From Cellulomonas sp. (GTDB lineage Bacteria > Actinomycetota > Actinomycetes > Actinomycetales > Cellulomonadaceae), in NCBI RefSeq assembly GCF_017744555.1, contig NZ_JAGIBD010000027.1, positions 1-41,984 of the forward strand: 41,984 bases of DNA, in the 5' to 3' direction. Below the pieces are notes generated by a model. The model made no database searches and was not told the DNA's origin. It was given only the letters and a program-made list of their open reading frames with translations. Position numbers and translations under genes: made by a program. Below, piece after piece: positions 37,281 to 41,984 of the stretch. The stretch's first letter is position 1. Each line of letters begins with the position of its first letter.

Positions 37281-39867
37281 ATGCGCACCGCTCCCCCTCC
37301 CGCACTTGGCCGGGTCGTCGTCGTCGGCGCCGGCATGGTCGCCCACCGCCTGGTCGCAGGACTCGTCGAGCGCGCACCGCAGGACGGCTGGCACGTCACG
37401 GTGCTCGGCGACGAGCCGTGGGCCCCGTACGACCGCGTGCACCTGTCGGAGCTGGTCACCGCGGGCCGCACCCCCGACGACCTCGCGCTCGACCCGACCG
37501 TGTGAGACGACCCGCGCACCACGCTCCTCGTCGGCGACGCCGTCGCCCGGCTCGACCGCGACGCGCAGACGGTCACGACGCGCGGCGGCCGGGTCGTCGA
37601 GTACGACCAGCTCGTGCTCGCCACGGGCTCGTGGGCGTGGACGCCGCGCACCGACGGCGTCGACCTGCCGGGCGTCTTCCGGTACCGCACGCTCGACGAC
37701 CTCGAGGCACTGCGGGCCTGGGTCGCGGACCGGTCGGCGGCGCTCGGACGGCCGCTGCGCGGCGCGGTCGTCGGCGGTGGTGTGCTCGGTCTGGAGGCCG
37801 CAGCCGCGCTGCAGAGCCTCGGTGCGAGCGCGACGGTCGTCGAGTTCGCCGACCACCTCATGAACGTGCAGCTCGACGCGGGCGGCGGCGAGGCCCTGCG
37901 GGTGCTCGTCAACGACCTCGGCATGGACGTCCGCACGTCGCTTGCGTGCACGGGTCTCGGTGCGGCGGACGACGGGGCCGTCGCGACCATGCGGCTGTCG
38001 GACGACGGCGAGCTCCCCGTCGACGTCGTCGTGTTCTCGACGGGTGTCCGGCCGCGCGACCGGATCGCCCGCGAGTCGGGTCTCGCGATCGGCGAGCGCG
38101 GCGGTGTCGTCGTCGGCGCGACGTGCCGCACGTCGGACCCTGCGGTGTGGGCGATCGGCGAGTGCGCGTCCTTCGACGGCGAGTGCACCGGGCTCGTCGC
38201 GCCGGGCAACGCGATGGCCGACGTGGTCGTCGACCGGCTGCTCGGCGGCCCGCGGCTGTACACGCCCGCACCCGAGGGCACCAAGCTCAAGGGCGTCGGC
38301 GTCGACGCGGCGAGCTTCGGCGACGTGTTCGGCCTGACCCCCGGCGCGCTCGAGGTCACGTTCACCGACCCGGTCGCCCGCACGTACCGCAAGCTCGTCG
38401 TCTCGGACGACGCCCGCACGCTGCTCGGCGGCGTGTTCGTCGGCGACGCCGCGCTGTACCCGCAGCTGCGCCCGATGCTGGGCCGCCCGCTCGGCGCCGA
38501 CCCGTCCGCGTTCCTCGCGCCCGAGGGCGGCGCGCCGGAGCTCGGCGGCGACCTGCCCGACGACGTCGTCGTGTGCTCGTGCACCAACGTCACCGCAGGC
38601 GCGGTCCGCGAGGCGGTCACCGAGCACGGCTGCACCACGGTCGGCGAGGTCAAGGCGTGCACCAAGGCCGGCACGGTCTGCGGCTCGTGCGTCCCCGTCG
38701 TCACGAAGCTCGTCCACGCGCAGCTCGAGGCCAGCGGCATCGAGGTGTCCAGGGCGATGTGCGAGCACTTCGCGATGCCGCGCGCCGAGCTGTACGCGCT
38801 CGTCGCGGCGAGCGAGCTGCGGACGTTCAGCGAGATCGTCGCGGCCCACGGCACGGGGCGTGGGTGCGCGGTCTGCAAGCCGGTGGTCGCCGGGATCCTG
38901 TCGTCGCTGCGCGCCGGGCACGTGCTCTCGCGCGACCACGCCCCTCTGCAGGACACCAACGACCACGTCATGGCGAACCTGCAGAAGGACGGCACCTACT
39001 CGGTGATCCCGCGGGTGCCGGGCGGTGAGATCACGCCCGAGAAGCTCATGGCCATCGGTGCCGTGGCCGCCGAGTTCGGCCTCTACACCCGCATCACGGG
39101 CGCGCAGCGGATCGGCATGTTCGGCGCCCGCATCGACCAGCTGCCGCTCATCTGGCAGCGCCTGATCGACGCCGGGTTCGAGTCGGGTCAGGCGTACGGG
39201 AAGTCGCTGCGGGCCGTGAAGTCGTGCGTCGGGTCGGCGTGGTGCCGGTTCGGCGTCCGCGACTCCGTCGGCATGGGCATCCTGCTCGAGAACAGGTACC
39301 GCAGGGCTGCGGACGCCGCACAAGTTCAAGGTCGGCGTCTCCGGCTGCGCCCGGGAGTGCGCCGAGGCGCGCGGCAAGGACGTCGGCGTCATCGCCACCG
39401 CGAACGGCTGGAACGTGTACGTCGGCGGCAACGGCGGCGCGAACCCCCGCCACGCGGACCTGCTCGCGGAGGACCTCGACGACGAGACGCTCGTCGCGGT
39501 CATCGACCGGTTCCTCGCGTTCTACGTGCGGCACGGCGACCGCCTGCAGCGCACCGCCCCGTTCGTCGCCGACTTCCCCGGCGGCATCGACGAGCTCCGC
39601 ACGATCCTCGTCGACGACGCGCAGGGCATCGCCGCCGACCTCGAGGCCGAGATCGCCGCCCACGTCGGCGACTACCGCGACGAGTGGGCCGAGGCGCTCG
39701 ACGACCCTGACAAGCTCGACCGGTTCGCCGCGTTCGTCAACGCACCGGCCACGGCCGACCCCGACCTCGCCTACACCCCGCTGCGCGGCCAGGTCCGCCC
39801 GGCCCGGCCCGGCGAGCCCGCCCACCACGACCCACGCGTCGCCCGGACCCTGGAGGTGACCCGGTGA
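37281..39867 (+). pseudogene. nirB: Assimilatory nitrite reductase large subunit NirB, disrupted
   Basis: The frame starts as an NAD(P)H-FAD domain (GRVVVVGAGMVAHRLVAGLV) and meets a TGA at 37503-37505, between ALDPTV and DDPRTTLL. The same frame resumes with the FAD/NAD domain (LATGSWAW, RGAVVGGGVLGLEAAAALQS), two BFD-type [2Fe-2S] segments (VVCSCTNVTAGAV, VCGSCVP; GRGCAVCKPVV) and a nitrite/sulfite reductase half-domain. SCVGSAWC (39225-39245) supplies C-x5-C. An extra A at 39303 shifts the frame; KFKVGVSGCARECAEARGKD continues with C-x3-C (39346-39360) to the stop at 39867. All siroheme/4Fe-4S ligands survive. GGAAGG precedes the ATG. NirB reduces nitrite to ammonium. Confidence 0.88.
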
Positions 39868-40223
39868 GCACCGTCCTCGTGCGTACCGACGTCTGCGCGC
39901 TCGACGCGCTCGTGCCCGAGCGCGGAGCCGCCGCGCTCGTCGACGGCCGGCAGGTCGCCCTGTTCCGCCTCGCCGACGACACCGTGCTCGCCGTGCAGAA
40001 CCACGACCCGTTCTGCGGCGCGAACGTGCTGTCGCGCGGGATCGTCGGGTCGGTCGGCGACGCCCCGACCGTGACGTCGCCCATGCACAAGCAGGTGTGG
40101 GACCTGCGCACGGGCGCCTGCTTGGACACGGGCGGGAAGGTGCCGGTGCTGGACGAGCCGGTCGACCTGGCGACGTGGGCCGTGGAGGTCCGCGACGGCC
40201 GGGTGCTGGTCGCCCACGCCTGA
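39864..40223 (+). CDS. nirD: Nitrite reductase small subunit NirD
   Basis: The 119-residue protein has the Rieske-like fold of NirD: RTDVCALDALVPERGAAALV, QVALFRLADDTVLAVQNHDP, GANVLSRGIVGSVGDAPTVT and PMHKQVWDLRTGACLD. As in other NirD proteins the Rieske Cys/His ligands are not conserved, so no cluster is expected. It is the partner of NirB in NADH-dependent nitrite reduction. Its GTG overlaps the nirB stop by 4 bp (GTGA), and it is intact although nirB is broken. Confidence 0.92.
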   Translation: MSTVLVRTDVCALDALVPERGAAALVDGRQVALFRLADDTVLAVQNHDPFCGANVLSRGIVGSVGDAPTVTSPMHKQVWDLRTGACLDTGGKVPVLDEPVDLATWAVEVRDGRVLVAHA

Positions 40224-40256
40224 GGTTCGCAGGTCCGGCAGGGTCGAATCCTTTCG

Positions 40257-40266
40257 GAAACTATCG
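40257..40266. promoter_or_regulatory. Operator-like motif upstream of the xylanase (left copy)
   Basis: GAAACTATCG occurs here, 34 bp after the nirD stop, and its exact reverse complement, CGATAGTTTC, occurs at 40511-40520. Both resemble the CGAAA/TTTCG-type elements seen before actinobacterial xylanase genes and the GH5 gene in this window. Regulation of the xylanase is inferred. Confidence 0.4.
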
Positions 40267-40489
40267 ACCCACTCCGTGTGCCCGGCGAGCGGCGGGCGAG
40301 TTGACCGACCTAAACGGTTCATCACCGCATCGAGCTCTTCACTCGCGCCTGCGACGCGTTGCAGACTCGCCTCGATAACGATTTCGACGGTGCTCCAGGC
40401 CGACAGTGCCGTCGGTCGCAGAGCAGCCGGTCCGCCCGTCCCCACGCAGCGAACCGGCGCGCATGGCCCCTCTCCCGGTCGGCGCCCGG

Positions 40490-40653
40490 CACGAAGGAGT
40501 GCACGATGACCGATAGTTTCGAGCGCCTCCCTCCACCAGCACGAGGTCGAACGAGACGGGCACCGTCCACGGCTGCCTCCACTCGTTCCGGACGGCTCGT
40601 CCTCGGCGTCCGCGCGCACACAGATGTCCGCAAGCACACACGAAGGAGTGCAC
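40490..40653 (+). repeat. 15-bp direct repeat carrying a ribosome-binding site, two copies
   Basis: CACGAAGGAGTGCAC occurs at 40490-40504 and again at 40639-40653. In each copy AAGGAG stands 6 nt before a start codon: ATG at 40506 for a short frame and TTG at 40655 for the xylanase. The sequence between the copies is not otherwise repeated. Confidence 0.85.
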
Positions 40654-40676
40654 CTTGTCCGGCAGCTCAACCTTGA
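40506..40676 (+). CDS. Possible leader ORF before the xylanase, 56 residues
   Basis: The frame starts with ATG behind a perfect AAGGAG and encodes [20 protein letters not shown], then a Ser/Thr/Arg-rich stretch ending APCPAAQP. It ends at 40676, 22 bp past the TTG start of the xylanase, so ribosomes leaving it would be near that start. It has no recognisable domain. Translational coupling, or simply chance conservation of a duplicated ribosome-binding site, could explain it. The right operator-like motif (40511-40520) lies inside it. The 282 bp from 40224 to 40505 hold no other gene. Confidence 0.4.
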   Translation: MTDSFERLPPPARGRTRRAPSTAASTRSGRLVLGVRAHTDVRKHTRRSAPCPAAQP

Positions 40677-41984
40677 TCCGCAGCACCCGGGGGCGCAGAT
40701 CGCTGCGCGCCCTCGTCGCCCTCGCGGCGTCGTCCGCGGTGGTGGTCGGCGCGCTCGTCGCCGCCAACCCGGCCGCCGCCCTCTCGTCGAACGGGACCGG
40801 CACCCACAACGGGTACTTCTACTCGTTCTGGACCGACTCGCAGGGCACCGTGTCGATGGACCTCGGGTCCGGCGGCAACTACTCGACGCAGTGGTCCAAC
40901 ACCGGCAACTTCGTGGCCGGCAAGGGCTGGTCGACCGGTGGGCGCAAGACGGTCAACTACTCCGGGTCCTTCAACCCGTCGGGCAACGCCTACCTCGCCC
41001 TGTACGGCTGGACCCAGAACCCGCTGGTCGAGTACTACATCGTCGACAACTGGGGCACCTACCGGCCCACCGGCACGTTCATGGGCACCGTCACCAGCGA
41101 CGGCGGCACGTACGACATCTACCGGACGCAGCGGGTCGACAAGCCGTCGATCGAGGGCGACCACTCGACGTTCTACCAGTACTGGTCGGTGCGGCAGTCG
41201 AAGAAGACCGGCGGCACCATCACGACCGGAAACCACTTCGACGCATGGGCGTCCAAGGGCATGAACCTCGGGAACCACAACTACATGATCATGGCCACCG
41301 AGGGGTACCAGTCCTCCGGCAACTCCAACATCACCGTGAGCGAGGGCTCCGGCGGCGGGGGCGGCGGCAGCACGCCGACACCCACGCCGACGAGCGGCGG
41401 CGGCAGCAGCAACGGTTGCACCGTGAGCGTCACCAAGGGTGAGGAGTGGTCCGACCGCTTCAACGTCAACTACACCGTCAGCGGCGCCACGTCGTGGACC
41501 GTCACGACGACGTTCAACGGCAGCCAGAGCCTGCAGAACAGCTGGAACGCCACCGTCTCCGGCAGCGGCAGCACCCGCACCATCACGCCCAACGGCTCCG
41601 GCAACAGCTTCGGGCTCACGCTCTACAAGAACGGCAGCACCGCGCTGCCGAGCGCGACGTGCGCGACCTCGAGCGGCGGCGGTGGCGGCAGCACGCCGAC
41701 GCCCACGCCGACGCCGACCAGCGGTGGCGGGGGCGGCTCGACCGGCGGCTGGACGGGCAGCTGCTCCGCCGGCTACGTCGGCCTGACGTTCGACGACGGG
41801 CCGACCGCGGGCAACACGACGAACCTCGTCAACATCCTCAAGAACGCCGGCGCCACCGCGACGGTCTTCCCGACCGGCCAGAACGCGTCGAACAACGCGT
41901 CGCTCATGCAGACCTACAAGAACGCCGGGCTGCAGATCGGCAACCACAGCTGGGACCACCCGCACCTGGTGAACATGAGCGAGG
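40655..41984 (+). CDS. Secreted xylanase-deacetylase, GH11-CBM2b-CE4 (3' end outside window)
   Basis: The visible 443 residues start with a signal peptide (about 1-43, [20 protein letters not shown] and ALS). A GH11 xylanase domain spans about 45-228, with nucleophile Glu126 in [17 protein letters not shown] and acid/base Glu216 in [11 protein letters not shown] Gly/Thr/Pro linker leads to a CBM2b xylan-binding module at about 255-337 ([39 protein letters not shown]). After a second linker comes a NodB/CE4 deacetylase from about 370 ([11 protein letters not shown] with the catalytic Asp; [10 protein letters not shown] with the metal histidines), cut by the window edge. The order matches Cellulomonas fimi XynD. 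TTG 40655 has AAGGAG 6 nt upstream. Confidence 0.95.
   Translation, partial: MSGSSTLIRSTRGRRSLRALVALAASSAVVVGALVAANPAAALSSNGTGTHNGYFYSFWTDSQGTVSMDLGSGGNYSTQWSNTGNFVAGKGWSTGGRKTVNYSGSFNPSGNAYLALYGWTQNPLVEYYIVDNWGTYRPTGTFMGTVTSDGGTYDIYRTQRVDKPSIEGDHSTFYQYWSVRQSKKTGGTITTGNHFDAWASKGMNLGNHNYMIMATEGYQSSGNSNITVSEGSGGGGGGSTPTPTPTSGGGSSNGCTVSVTKGEEWSDRFNVNYTVSGATSWTVTTTFNGSQSLQNSWNATVSGSGSTRTITPNGSGNSFGLTLYKNGSTALPSATCATSSGGGGGSTPTPTPTPTSGGGGGSTGGWTGSCSAGYVGLTFDDGPTAGNTTNLVNILKNAGATATVFPTGQNASNNASLMQTYKNAGLQIGNHSWDHPHLVNMSE

Noticed and set aside
37503..37505. TGA in nirB as a selenocysteine codon
   Set aside because: The position is not a catalytic or metal-binding residue in NirB, no SECIS-like hairpin is evident just downstream, and a second lesion in the gene makes decay or error likelier.

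Overview
The window is about 42 kb of very GC-rich DNA with GC-ending codons, many GTG starts, several likely leaderless mRNAs, and an actinobacterial gene complement. The secreted plant-cell-wall enzymes (a CBM2-GH5 cellulase, a Cip1-like protein, and a GH11-CBM2b-CE4 xylanase/deacetylase of the Cellulomonas XynD type), together with a flagellar sigma factor, point to a motile, cellulolytic Cellulomonas or close relative. This is an inference from gene content. I see no tRNA, rRNA, IS element, phage or CRISPR array.

Layout. 1-7.7 kb: small-molecule and stress genes. These are a metallo-hydrolase, RidA, a tandem pair of YCII proteins, a zinc-ribbon protein, a VOC-HxlR pair with a clear promoter/operator, and a divergent unit of cupin and alcohol dehydrogenase versus an MmyB-type regulator followed by a frameshifted acetyltransferase. 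An AraC-GyrI regulator closes the block. 7.8-12.3 kb: poorly characterised genes (membrane-anchored, Cys-rich, HEAT-repeat, SRPBCC and others), one of them frameshifted. 12.3-21.3 kb: secreted proteins (GH5 cellulase, RTX/LamG-like protein, Cip1-like protein, Ig-repeat protein) interspersed with a quinone-reductase-like flavoprotein, a PilZ protein behind a candidate FliA promoter, and small enzymes. 21.4-29.7 kb: a YCII-ECF42 sigma module, YbaK, a DUF4352 membrane protein, an acetyltransferase-TetR operon with a palindromic operator, a hydrolase-sigma factor pair, a glycerophosphodiesterase and a WS/DGAT-like protein. 29.8-33.3 kb: a HelD/HelR-type RNA polymerase-releasing ATPase with a rifamycin-element-like repeat, a TfoX-domain protein and the sigma factor FliA. 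33.5-40.2 kb: a cysteine-rich regulator divergent from folE, a ferredoxin-type reductase, a CAP-domain secreted protein, and a nitrite reductase pair whose large subunit (nirB) carries a nonsense codon and a frameshift. 40.2 kb to the end: the XynD-like xylanase, cut by the window edge, with a duplicated ribosome-binding cassette and inverted operator-like motifs upstream.

How it fits together. The polysaccharide enzymes probably answer to LacI-type control through CGAAA/TTTCG-like palindromes near their promoters. FliA and the PilZ protein link motility to c-di-GMP. Several small units show classic autoregulation, with an operator lying over the promoter. Three genes carry single-base indels, and one of these (nirB) also has an in-frame stop. 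Either the strain is losing these functions or the assembly has residual errors; raw reads would decide.
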